Below, one piece after another: positions 7,186 through 14,086 of a stretch of 32,970 nucleotides of DNA. The stretch spans positions 1 through 32,970 of the forward strand of contig JAICQL010000072.1 in the NCBI GenBank assembly GCA_025937895.1. Reading direction: 5' to 3'. Every line of letters starts with the position of its first letter. Within the stretch, counting starts at the first letter, position 1. The notes beneath the pieces were generated by a model. It was given only the letters and a program-made list of their open reading frames with translations, did not search any database and was not told the origin of the DNA. The stretch comes from Polyangiaceae bacterium (GTDB lineage: Bacteria; Myxococcota_A; Polyangia; Polyangiales; Polyangiaceae). Made by a program: the position numbers and the translations under genes.

Positions 7186-8583
7186 TCACTCCCCGGGCTC
7201 GCTCTCTGCCGCGGCCACTTCTGCCTCCGCCAGCCGCCCGTGCCGGTCCGACCAGACCTTCAGGTACGCCGCCGCCCGATCCAGCTCTGCCTGCACCTTC
7301 TCGCGCAGGCCCTGCTCGCCATACTGCTCGTAGTAGATGCCGCTGCGGGTGATGGCTTGATCCAGCTTGCTCTGCGCCGACTTGTACACGGGCGAGGCGT
7401 AGACGACGGGCGTGTCCGGAGCGAGGCGCGCGTATTCAGCCCCCACCCGCTGCCCGCTGTAGAACTCGTTGGGCTGCTGGAACTCGGGCATGTTCCACGC
7501 CTCTTTCAGTGGCGGGATGATGTTCGTGGCCAGGAAGCGGGCGCCCAGATCGGCAGGGTTGAAGTACAGGAACTTGGCCAGCTCCCATGCCAACTCCGGG
7601 TGCTTCGACGTCTTGCTCAGGGTGAGACCCGTCATGCCCCAGGTGGAGGTGCGCCGCCCGCCCTTGCGCCAGGCCGGCAGCGGCATGAGCGCCATCTTGC
7701 CCTTCAGCTTCTCCGCGTTGGTCTGGATCTGATAGGAGCGCCAGTCCGGGCAAAACACGAACAAGAGCAGCCCATCCATCAGCGCCCTGAAGAAGGGCTG
7801 CCCCGCGTTCAGCCCCGCATCGAACGAGATCCGCTGTGGCCCGCGAGTCTGGCGCAGGTACCACATCACCGTCTCGACCCCCACCGGCCCGTTGAACGCC
7901 ACCTGCCCGTTGGCATCGAACAGGTCCACGCCCTGCTGGCGCAGCAAGGTCCAGAAGCTCCAGTTGCCGTTTCTCTGCAGCTCCAGCGCGTAGCGATCGA
8001 TGGCGCCGTCCCCGTCGAGATCGGCCGTCACCTTCTGGCCCATGGCCACGAAGTCGTCCCAGGTCTCCAGCTTGCTGACGTCGATGCCCAGCTCCTCGAT
8101 GAGATCTCGACGGTATGCCAGCATCACGGGGTGCACGTCGTGCGGCAGCGCGTAGACTCGCCCGCGCGCCATCCAGGGCACGAAACGGCTCTCCACCACC
8201 CGATGATCGAGGCCCTCGGCGTGGATGCGGTCCGTGAGATCAGAAAAGCCAAAATCTTCCACCGGCCCGCGCGTGAAAAAGCCCAGCGAGCCCTCGCTGA
8301 TCTCCGCCAGATCCGGCACGTCCGTGTTGGCGACGATGGCCGCCTGCAGGCGCGCTTCGAGCGACTGAAAGTCGTAGCGCTGCACGTCCACCTTTACCCG
8401 ATGGCGGCGCTCGAACTCGGGCACGGCCGCCACGTACGCCGCGTAGTGCTGAGCTGAAAACGTTGCCACGACGAGATCCGCCGGGCGGGTGCGCCGGTGG
8501 CGCATCGCAAACGCCAGCGACGAGAGCACAGCAATGACCAGCAAGGCCAGAGGCGCCTTGCCGTAGGGAAATCGGTCGAGCAT
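7186..8583 (-). CDS. Extracellular sugar-binding protein of the ABC transporter, membrane-anchored
   Basis: A family 1 extracellular solute-binding protein (about 465 residues from the ATG at 8583) that would capture the oligosaccharide outside the inner membrane. Typical features are the opening strand ADLVVATFSAQHYAAYVAAV, YALPHDVHPVMLAYRRDLI, TWDDFVAMGQKV and the C-terminal NEFYSGQ segment. The N-terminus (MLDRFPYGKAPLALLVIAVLSSLAFAM) is a hydrophobic anchor or signal without a lipobox Cys, unlike most such proteins. An in-frame TTG at 8664 would add 27 residues but has no convincing ribosome site; the ATG places the basic residues right before the helix. It is the first gene of the transporter / GH67 / ManD run. 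Confidence 0.9.
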   Translation of the reverse strand: MLDRFPYGKAPLALLVIAVLSSLAFAMRHRRTRPADLVVATFSAQHYAAYVAAVPEFERRHRVKVDVQRYDFQSLEARLQAAIVANTDVPDLAEISEGSLGFFTRGPVEDFGFSDLTDRIHAEGLDHRVVESRFVPWMARGRVYALPHDVHPVMLAYRRDLIEELGIDVSKLETWDDFVAMGQKVTADLDGDGAIDRYALELQRNGNWSFWTLLRQQGVDLFDANGQVAFNGPVGVETVMWYLRQTRGPQRISFDAGLNAGQPFFRALMDGLLLFVFCPDWRSYQIQTNAEKLKGKMALMPLPAWRKGGRRTSTWGMTGLTLSKTSKHPELAWELAKFLYFNPADLGARFLATNIIPPLKEAWNMPEFQQPNEFYSGQRVGAEYARLAPDTPVVYASPVYKSAQSKLDQAITRSGIYYEQYGEQGLREKVQAELDRAAAYLKVWSDRHGRLAEAEVAAAESEPGE

Positions 8584-8827
8584 GGCCAGACGTGGCCCCA
8601 CGGGTGCCACCGGCGCCCCAAGCCACGTGAGCCCGATATTATACGCTTCGTCGCGATCGGCCAATCACCAAAGCCGCGCCCGGACGAAGTCGAAGCTCGC
8701 CGCGCGCGGAGCCAGCCCCGCACCTCACGCGCCGCGGCGCCGGTACCTGCAGCCCCGCGCAGCGATGAGAGCAGATAATTCCCTCGAGCCTTTTCTCTGT
8801 GCGCTCACCTACCTGCTTGCGAGTTCA

Positions 8828-8855
8828 CCTGCGCGCGCTTCGCTGCGCGCGCAGG
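8828..8855. promoter_or_regulatory. 11-bp perfect inverted repeat upstream of the ATPase gene
   Basis: CCTGCGCGCGC (8828-8838) and GCGCGCGCAGG (8845-8855) pair perfectly around TTCGCT. As RNA it would be a very stable hairpin in the leader of the ATPase gene; as DNA it could be a protein site. It has no T-run after it. Confidence 0.5.
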
Positions 8856-8880
8856 GGCCCCAGGAAGGGGCAGCTCACAG

Positions 8881-8906
8881 CCAGCGGATCAGCGCGGATC
8901 CGCTGG
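8881..8906. promoter_or_regulatory. 10-bp perfect dyad, candidate operator
   Basis: CCAGCGGATC (8881-8890) and GATCCGCTGG (8897-8906) are perfect inverted copies spaced by six bases, ending 41 bases before the ATPase start. The size and spacing suit a dimeric regulator that could coordinate the divergent transporter genes. No regulator gene is present nearby. Confidence 0.5.
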
Positions 8907-8947
8907 GCTTGCCAGGCGAGGCAGGTCCACTATCATCTTCCCTCCGC

Positions 8948-10069
8948 ATGGCAGAAGTCATCCTGAAGAACGTGGGCAAGGTGTACGAGGGCAACGTCAA
9001 GGTCGTCGATGACCTGAACCTCCACATTCAGGATGGCGAGTTCATCGTGCTGGTGGGGCCCTCCGGCTGCGGGAAATCGACCACATTGCGCATGATCGCG
9101 GGCCTGGAGGACATCACCAGCGGCACTATCCAGATCGGTAACCGAGTGGTGAATGATGTGTCCCCCAAGGATCGGGACATCGCCATGGTGTTCCAGAGCT
9201 ACGCTCTGTACCCGCACATGACCGTGTTCGAGAACATGGGCTTCGCGCTCAAGCTGCGCAAAGTACCCAAGCTCGAGATCGAGAAGAAGGTGCGGCGCGC
9301 CGCCGACATCCTCGGCATCGTGCCCCTGCTCGATCGCAAGCCCAAGGCGCTCTCCGGCGGGCAGCGCCAGCGCGTGGCGCTGGGGCGCGCCATCGTGCGC
9401 GATCCGCAATGCTTTCTGTTTGACGAGCCGCTCAGCAACCTGGACGCAAAGCTACGGGTGGAGATGCGGGGCGAGCTGCGAGAGCTGCACGAGCGCCTGC
9501 GCAGCACCACGGTGTACGTCACTCACGATCAGGAAGAGGCCATGACCCTGGGTGACCGGGTGGTGGTGATGAAAGACGGCATCGCGCAGCAGATCGGCAG
9601 CGCCGCCGAGATCTACCACAACCCTCAGAACCGCTTCGTCGCCGGCTTTCTGGGCAGCCCCTCGATGAACTTCCTCGACGGCCGCCTGGTGCAGGAGGGG
9701 GATCGCCTGTACTTCGATGAAGGCACCGGCAAGCTGCCCGTGCCCGAGGTGGCTGCGCAGCGGCTGAAGGGTCATGTGGGGCGCGAGGTGGTGCTCGGGG
9801 TGCGGCCGGAGCTGCTCAGTGACGCGCAGCACGCGCACTTCCAGACCAACGGCAACAGCCTGCAGGTCACCGTGCGGCAGGTGCAGATGCTGGGCGATTG
9901 CCTGCACGTGTACCTGGCCACGGAGCGGCACAAGAACCTGATCGCCTCCGTGGACGGCTATGCCCAGTTCCGCGCCAAGGATACCGTGCCGATCTACATC
10001 GACATGAGCCGCTCGCTGTTCTTCAGCGCGGATGATGCAGGCGCGCGGCTCAGCGGACCGGCCTCCTGA
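8948..10069 (+). CDS. Sugar ABC transporter ATP-binding protein, MalK/UgpC family
   Basis: A 373-residue ATPase that powers CUT1 sugar importers. The nucleotide-binding domain is complete: Walker A GPSGCGKST (37-45), Q-loop VFQSYALYP, signature LSGGQRQRVALGRA (from 135), Walker B FLFDEP with D-loop SNLDAKLR, and H-loop His193 (VTHDQEEA). The C-terminal part is the TOBE/regulatory domain (GVRPELL). The ATG at 8948 was chosen because MAEVILKNVGKVY is the standard beginning; upstream in-frame sequence has no domain. Such ATPases often serve several transporters, so this one could drive the divergent importer and others. It converges with the aldose epimerase gene. Confidence 0.95.
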   Translation: MAEVILKNVGKVYEGNVKVVDDLNLHIQDGEFIVLVGPSGCGKSTTLRMIAGLEDITSGTIQIGNRVVNDVSPKDRDIAMVFQSYALYPHMTVFENMGFALKLRKVPKLEIEKKVRRAADILGIVPLLDRKPKALSGGQRQRVALGRAIVRDPQCFLFDEPLSNLDAKLRVEMRGELRELHERLRSTTVYVTHDQEEAMTLGDRVVVMKDGIAQQIGSAAEIYHNPQNRFVAGFLGSPSMNFLDGRLVQEGDRLYFDEGTGKLPVPEVAAQRLKGHVGREVVLGVRPELLSDAQHAHFQTNGNSLQVTVRQVQMLGDCLHVYLATERHKNLIASVDGYAQFRAKDTVPIYIDMSRSLFFSADDAGARLSGPAS

Positions 10070-10086
10070 GCTCCGCCCCCCCGGCG

Positions 10087-10131
10087 GCCGCAGGTAAAGC
10101 TGCCGCGGGTAAAGCTGCCGCAGGTAAAGCT
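10087..10131. repeat. Three tandem 15-bp repeats between convergent genes
   Basis: GCCGCAGGTAAAGCT is repeated three times head to tail (10087-10101, 10102-10116, 10117-10131; the middle copy has one A-to-G change) and a fragment follows. Each unit contains GCAG-GTAAAG-CTGC (GCGG in the middle copy), a small hairpin. It lies in the 83-base gap between the ends of the ATPase and epimerase genes, so it could mark transcript ends for both strands. Confidence 0.85.
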
Positions 10132-10152
10132 GCCTCTGGACGGCGCTGCGAC

Positions 10153-11202
10153 TCAGCTGACCGAGAAGGTGTGACGCATGTTGTGCCGGTAGGTCTGCCC
10201 GGGCCGCAAGACGACCTGCTCCTGCCACGCCGGCACGTTGATCGCGTTGGGAAAGGCCTGCGTTTCCAGGCACAGGCCCGCGTATTGCGCGTAGCGCTGG
10301 CCACCCTTGCCCACCAGAGAGCCGTCCAGGAAGTTGCCCGTGTAGAACTGCACACCGGGCGCGTCCGCCTCCAGGGTCATCACCCTTCCCGAGCCCGGGT
10401 GGACCACGCGCGCCACCGGACGCATCTGCGCGGCTGGCCCCTGGACGACCCAGTTGTGATCGAAGCCGAGCGGCTCGTTGGCAACCCGCGCCAGATCACG
10501 CCCGACGGGCTTGGCTGGGCGGAAATCGAACGCCGTGCCCTCCACCAGCCGGACCTCCCCCGTGGGCACGACGGGATCACCCGGCGTGAACTCCTCGGCC
10601 ATCAGCGTGACCTCGTGATCGAGGATCGAGCCGGAGTGATGGCCACCCAGGTTCCAGTAGGTGTGGTGCGCGAGGTTGATCACAGTGGGGCCATCCGTCG
10701 TGGCCGACATGGCCACGAGCAGCTGATCATCGTCGGTCAGCGTGTACTCCACCTGTGCCTCCACTCGCCCAGGATAGCCCGCGTCGCCGTCAGCGGAGAC
10801 ATGGCGCAGGCGCACCCGGGGGCCCAGCGCGGACAGCTCCGTCTCGGCAGTCCACAGCGCGCGATCCCAGCCGTGCTGGCCACCGTGCAGGTGGTGAGGG
10901 CCGTCATTGGCCTCCAGCGCGTAGCGCTTGCCGTCGAGCGTGAACGCCGCGCCGCGGATGCGATTGGCGACGCGGCCCACGGTCGCACCAAAGAATGCGG
11001 TGTGCGCCGCGTAGCCCTGCAGGCGCTCGAAGCCCAGCACCACGTCTGCCAGGCGACCCTGACGGTCGGGCACGTGCAACTCGGTGACCGTCGCCCCGTA
11101 GTTGCTGAGCCGCAGCACGCGGCCGCGCTGATTGGTCAACGTGTAGAGCTGCGCGGCGCGCCCCTCGACCTCACCAAATTCCGTGCACTCGATTGCTTTC
11201 AT
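10153..11202 (-). CDS. galM: Aldose 1-epimerase (mutarotase)
   Basis: A 349-residue enzyme interconverting alpha and beta anomers of free aldoses in the cytoplasm. Family landmarks are RLSNYGATVTELHVPD near the start, NRIRGAAFTLDG, NDGPHHLHGG (His106 region), NLAHHTYWNLGG with the catalytic acid His180, and GLCLETQAFPNAIN with the catalytic base Glu313. No signal peptide is seen, unlike the exported versions in some bacteria. The ATG at 11202 gives the standard length. It follows the biotin carboxylase gene by 32 bases on the same strand. The link to sugar use is the nearby glucuronate and xylose genes. Confidence 0.95.
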   Translation of the reverse strand: MKAIECTEFGEVEGRAAQLYTLTNQRGRVLRLSNYGATVTELHVPDRQGRLADVVLGFERLQGYAAHTAFFGATVGRVANRIRGAAFTLDGKRYALEANDGPHHLHGGQHGWDRALWTAETELSALGPRVRLRHVSADGDAGYPGRVEAQVEYTLTDDDQLLVAMSATTDGPTVINLAHHTYWNLGGHHSGSILDHEVTLMAEEFTPGDPVVPTGEVRLVEGTAFDFRPAKPVGRDLARVANEPLGFDHNWVVQGPAAQMRPVARVVHPGSGRVMTLEADAPGVQFYTGNFLDGSLVGKGGQRYAQYAGLCLETQAFPNAINVPAWQEQVVLRPGQTYRHNMRHTFSVS

Positions 11203-11234
11203 GTCCCTGGTCGACCTGTGCTTTCTACCTGTAG

Positions 11235-12755
11235 CTAATAGCCCAGCCGGCGCCGGCGCGCGGCGGTTGCCCAGGCGCTGGGCAATTCGCCCGGCGCTGC
11301 TCCGGCGAGAGCGCGCGGAGCCTCCGCGCTGCGCTGCCCCTCGGCCAGGGTGGCCAGCAGCACCGCCGCCGCCATCGCCTGATCCGGCTCGTGCAGGGGC
11401 GGGGCCTCGCTGGCCAGCAAGAGCTGGCGATTGCGCTCGATGAAGCCGGTATCGTAGCGGCCCGAGACGAACTCGGGCACGCGCAGCAAGCGCCGCTGGA
11501 AATCCAGGTTGGTGGTCAGCCCGCGCACGTCGTATTCATCCAGCGCGCGGCGCATGCGCTCCACGGCCAGCGCGCGGGTGGGCGCCCAGGCGCACAGCTT
11601 GGCGATCATCGGATCGTAGTCAAAGCCCATCCGATAGCCCGTGCACACACCGGCGTCATGGCGGATGCCCGGTCCCTCGGCTGCGCTCAGGTATTCCACC
11701 AGCCCCGGGCTGGGCAGGAACCCCTTGCTCGGATCCTCCGCGTAGATGCGGCACTCGATGGCAGCGCCTCGACGGGAGACGTCCTGCTGCGTGTAGCCCA
11801 GCGGCTCCCCCGCGGCCACCCGCAGCATCTCGCGCACCAGGTCCAGACCCGTGCACAGCTCCGTGATCGGGTGCTCCACCTGCAGGCGCGTGTTCATCTC
11901 CAGGAAGTAGAAGTTGTTCTCGGCGTCGACCAGGAACTCGAACGTGCCGACCGAGTCATAGCCGACCGAGCGAGCGCCGCGCAGCGCCGTCTCGCACAGG
12001 CCCTGCAGTGCCGCTTCCGGCAGATGCGGGCTGGGGCTCTCCTCCACCACTTTCTGGTGGCGGCGCTGCACCGAACAGTCGCGATCGTACAGATGCACGA
12101 GCCCGCCGTGGCGATCGCCCAGCACCTGGATCTCGATGTGGCGGGCCTGAACCACCGCCTTCTCCAGGTACACGGTCGCATCCGCGAAGGAGCCGAGCGC
12201 CTCGCGCTGTGCGCGCTCGAAGGCGGCGGGCAGTTCCGCCGCTTCCTGCACCAGGCGCATGCCGCGCCCTCCCCCGCCCGCTGCGGCCTTGAGCATCACC
12301 GGATAGCCGAGCCTGGCAGCCGTGGAGCGCGCCTCCTCCAGCGTCGCCGCCGGACCGCCGGGCACGATCGGCACTCCCGCGCGCGCCATCAGCGCACGCG
12401 CCTCTGGCTTGCGCCCCATGCTCTCGATGGCCTCCGCGTTGGGCCCCACGAAGGTGACCCCCTCGGCGGCGCAGCGCCGGGCGAAGCCAGCGTTCTCGGA
12501 TAGAAAGCCGTAGCCCGGGATCAGCGCGTCGCAGCGCGCGCGATGCGCCACCCCGAGCAGCTTGTCCGCGGACAGGTAGCTCTCGGCGGCGGGCGCGGCG
12601 CCCAGCAGATACACCTCGTCCGCGTGATCGAGGTGAGGCGCGTCGCGGTCCGCCTCGCTGTACACGGCGACCGACGGCACCGCCATCTCGCGCAGCGTGC
12701 GCAGGATGCGCACGGCGATCTCGCCGCGATTGGCCACCAGCACCTTGCGAAACAT
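11235..12755 (-). CDS. accC: Biotin carboxylase subunit of an acyl-CoA carboxylase
   Basis: A 506-residue ATP-grasp enzyme that carboxylates the biotin of a carrier protein, feeding acetyl-, propionyl- or another acyl-CoA carboxylase. Seen in order: MFRKVLVANRGEIAVRILR, the Gly-rich loop KAAAGGGGRGMR, RDCSVQRRHQKVVEE, the metal and base motif EMNTRLQVEHPITE, and the C-terminal RMGFDYDPMIAKL. About 50 residues follow the core; they contain no biotinyl motif (no MKM), so the carrier must be encoded elsewhere. The ATG at 12755 is chosen because the family begins MFRKVLVANRG; a 12-residue upstream extension is possible. No carboxyltransferase or carrier gene is near, so its acyl substrate cannot be told from context. 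Confidence 0.9.
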   Translation of the reverse strand: MFRKVLVANRGEIAVRILRTLREMAVPSVAVYSEADRDAPHLDHADEVYLLGAAPAAESYLSADKLLGVAHRARCDALIPGYGFLSENAGFARRCAAEGVTFVGPNAEAIESMGRKPEARALMARAGVPIVPGGPAATLEEARSTAARLGYPVMLKAAAGGGGRGMRLVQEAAELPAAFERAQREALGSFADATVYLEKAVVQARHIEIQVLGDRHGGLVHLYDRDCSVQRRHQKVVEESPSPHLPEAALQGLCETALRGARSVGYDSVGTFEFLVDAENNFYFLEMNTRLQVEHPITELCTGLDLVREMLRVAAGEPLGYTQQDVSRRGAAIECRIYAEDPSKGFLPSPGLVEYLSAAEGPGIRHDAGVCTGYRMGFDYDPMIAKLCAWAPTRALAVERMRRALDEYDVRGLTTNLDFQRRLLRVPEFVSGRYDTGFIERNRQLLLASEAPPLHEPDQAMAAAVLLATLAEGQRSAEAPRALAGAAPGELPSAWATAARRRRLGY

Positions 12756-12883
12756 GCGCGGCAGTGTCCCGAATCTCTCCGGCAGGACCAAGCCAATAGC
12801 GCGCCTGCGCTAACGATTGCTCGGAGCGGAGCGCTGCGGCGCGCCGGGGTGCAGCCAGCGCTGGCGGCGAGCGGTGCGCCGCC

Positions 12884-13879
12884 TCAGGGCGCTACGCCTG
12901 CGGCCCAGCGGATGCCGCCCAGCAGATGCTGGAGGTAGAGCGGATCGCTATATAGCTCGGAGCGATGACCGATCGCCGTGTACCAGGCGCGGCCCCCGTC
13001 GAACTCGTGGCACCAGGTGATGGGGTGGTCGCTGCCCATGGCCCCGATCCCGGGCGTGTAGCTGGACTCGTCCAGGCGCAGCAGCACGGTGACGGCGCTG
13101 CGCGGATTGGCGCGGAAGTTGTACCACTCGTCCTGCAAGCTGAAGCGCGCCGGCAGGTGCTCGGTGGAGGCGTGAGCCGCCTGCTCCACGTCGAGCTGCG
13201 CCGTCTGGATTGCAGGATGCATCAGGAACCAGGCGCCGTTGCCGAGCAACTGCCCGTACCAGGGCCAGTCGTACTCCGTGTCGCTGGCAGCGTGGATGCC
13301 CACCCAGCCACCGCCCCCCTGGATGTAGCGCTGAAAGGCGTCCTGCTGTTCGTCGTTCAGCACGTCTGCGGTGGTGCTGAGAAAGAGCACCACGTCATAG
13401 CCGCTCAGCGCGGCATCGTTGAACGTGGTGGCGTCCTCCGAGGCATCCACGGCGAAACCGTTCTGTGTGCCCAGCTGGCGGATGGCCTCGGTGCCTGGCC
13501 CGATGGAGTCGTGGCGGTAGCTCAGGGTGCGCGAGAAGACGAGCACCCTCTCCAGCGCCGGCGGCTCACCGGGCCCACCAGTGCCCGGCTGGAGCGGCAG
13601 CTCTCCACCCGTGCCTTCGGACTCGCTACCTGCAGAGCCGCTGCCTTCGGAGCCGCTGCCTTCAGAGCCACCGCCTGCGGAGCCACTGCCCTGAGAGCTC
13701 GGCAGCAATGGCGCGGCGCCGGTGGAGCCCATCTGAGGCGAGCTGTCACTGGAGGAACCTGCAGCGCCGGGACCAAAGGGCGCACCCTCCGAGGGCTCCG
13801 CCCCGGAGCACGCCAGGGCGCTCGCCATGAGGCAGAAGGCACCAGCCGCGCGCTGAAGGCCCATACGAAGCGAGGGCAT
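12884..13879 (-). CDS. ThuA-domain lipoprotein
   Basis: A 331-residue protein with a lipoprotein signal (ASALAC, Cys24), so it is probably tethered to a membrane and exposed outside the cytoplasm. Residues about 25-108 are a Ser/Gly/Glu-rich linker. The rest is a ThuA-like domain (class I glutamine-amidotransferase fold): RVLVFSRTLSYRHDSI, YDVVLFLSTTADVLNDEQQ, GGGWVGIHAASDTEYDW, WYNFRANP and AWYTAIGHR. ThuA proteins are named for trehalose use in rhizobia, and extracellular ones are common in polysaccharide-degrading bacteria, with poorly defined chemistry. It is transcribed leftward, 128 bases before accC; a 14-bp palindrome lies 67 bases upstream of its start. Enzymatic role unproven. Confidence 0.88.
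   Translation of the reverse strand: MPSLRMGLQRAAGAFCLMASALACSGAEPSEGAPFGPGAAGSSSDSSPQMGSTGAAPLLPSSQGSGSAGGGSEGSGSEGSGSAGSESEGTGGELPLQPGTGGPGEPPALERVLVFSRTLSYRHDSIGPGTEAIRQLGTQNGFAVDASEDATTFNDAALSGYDVVLFLSTTADVLNDEQQDAFQRYIQGGGGWVGIHAASDTEYDWPWYGQLLGNGAWFLMHPAIQTAQLDVEQAAHASTEHLPARFSLQDEWYNFRANPRSAVTVLLRLDESSYTPGIGAMGSDHPITWCHEFDGGRAWYTAIGHRSELYSDPLYLQHLLGGIRWAAGVAP
13632..13706. repeat. Five degenerate 15-bp units coding the Ser/Gly linker of the ThuA protein
   Basis: Five adjoining 15-base units (13632-13646, -13661, -13676, -13691, -13706) share TCGGAGCCGCTGCCT with few changes; units two and three are identical. On the coding (minus) strand they give Gly-Ser-Gly-Ser-Glu/Ala pentads. Copy number could change without breaking the frame. 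Confidence 0.8.
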
Positions 13880-14086
13880 GTCACCAGCCTAACCACAGCC
13901 CGGCCCCCTCACAACGGCAGACTGAACGCCGTGCAACTCGACCCCGTTGCAGCGCTGCAATTCGCGCACCGCGGCATTCACGCGGCGCTGGCTCAGACAG
14001 TATCGACGCTACGGGGCGAACGCGCAGTGCCTCGTTTCACTACATGCCCGTACCGGAACGGGTGAAGCGCGGCCCCTCACCCTCCG
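13880..14086. promoter_or_regulatory. Gap between xylF-like and ThuA genes
   Basis: These 207 bases lie upstream of the ThuA gene and downstream of the xylose-binding gene. They hold the TTGCAGCGCTGCAA palindrome (13947-13960) and a weak CCCGT/ACGGG inverted repeat (14047-14062). The ThuA promoter is probably here; no -10/-35 could be fixed. Confidence 0.5.
13947..13960. promoter_or_regulatory. 14-bp palindrome, LacI-family-type candidate operator
   Basis: TTGCAGCGCTGCAA is a perfect palindrome with a central CG step, the form typical of LacI/GalR-family sugar-regulator operators. It sits 67 bases upstream of the ThuA start codon and after the xylose-binding gene. The ten-base core GCAGCGCTGC occurs again at 31671-31680. 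Confidence 0.5.

Larger units (their letters stand above)
8584..8947. promoter_or_regulatory. Divergent promoter region of the sugar ABC genes
   Basis: These 364 bases separate the solute-binding gene (leftward) from the ATPase gene (rightward) and must hold both promoters. No clear -10/-35 pair could be picked by eye. Two strong dyads lie in the half nearest the ATPase gene (listed separately). No protein-coding content is convincing: open frames extend into it from both sides but carry no domain. Confidence 0.6.

Noticed and set aside
8582..8947. N-terminal extension of the ABC ATPase
   Set aside because: The family starts at the ATG at 8948; upstream in-frame residues have no domain and cover the divergent promoter region.
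14047..14062. Terminator after the xylose-binding gene
   Set aside because: The CCCGT/ACGGG stem is only five pairs and no T-run follows on the minus strand.
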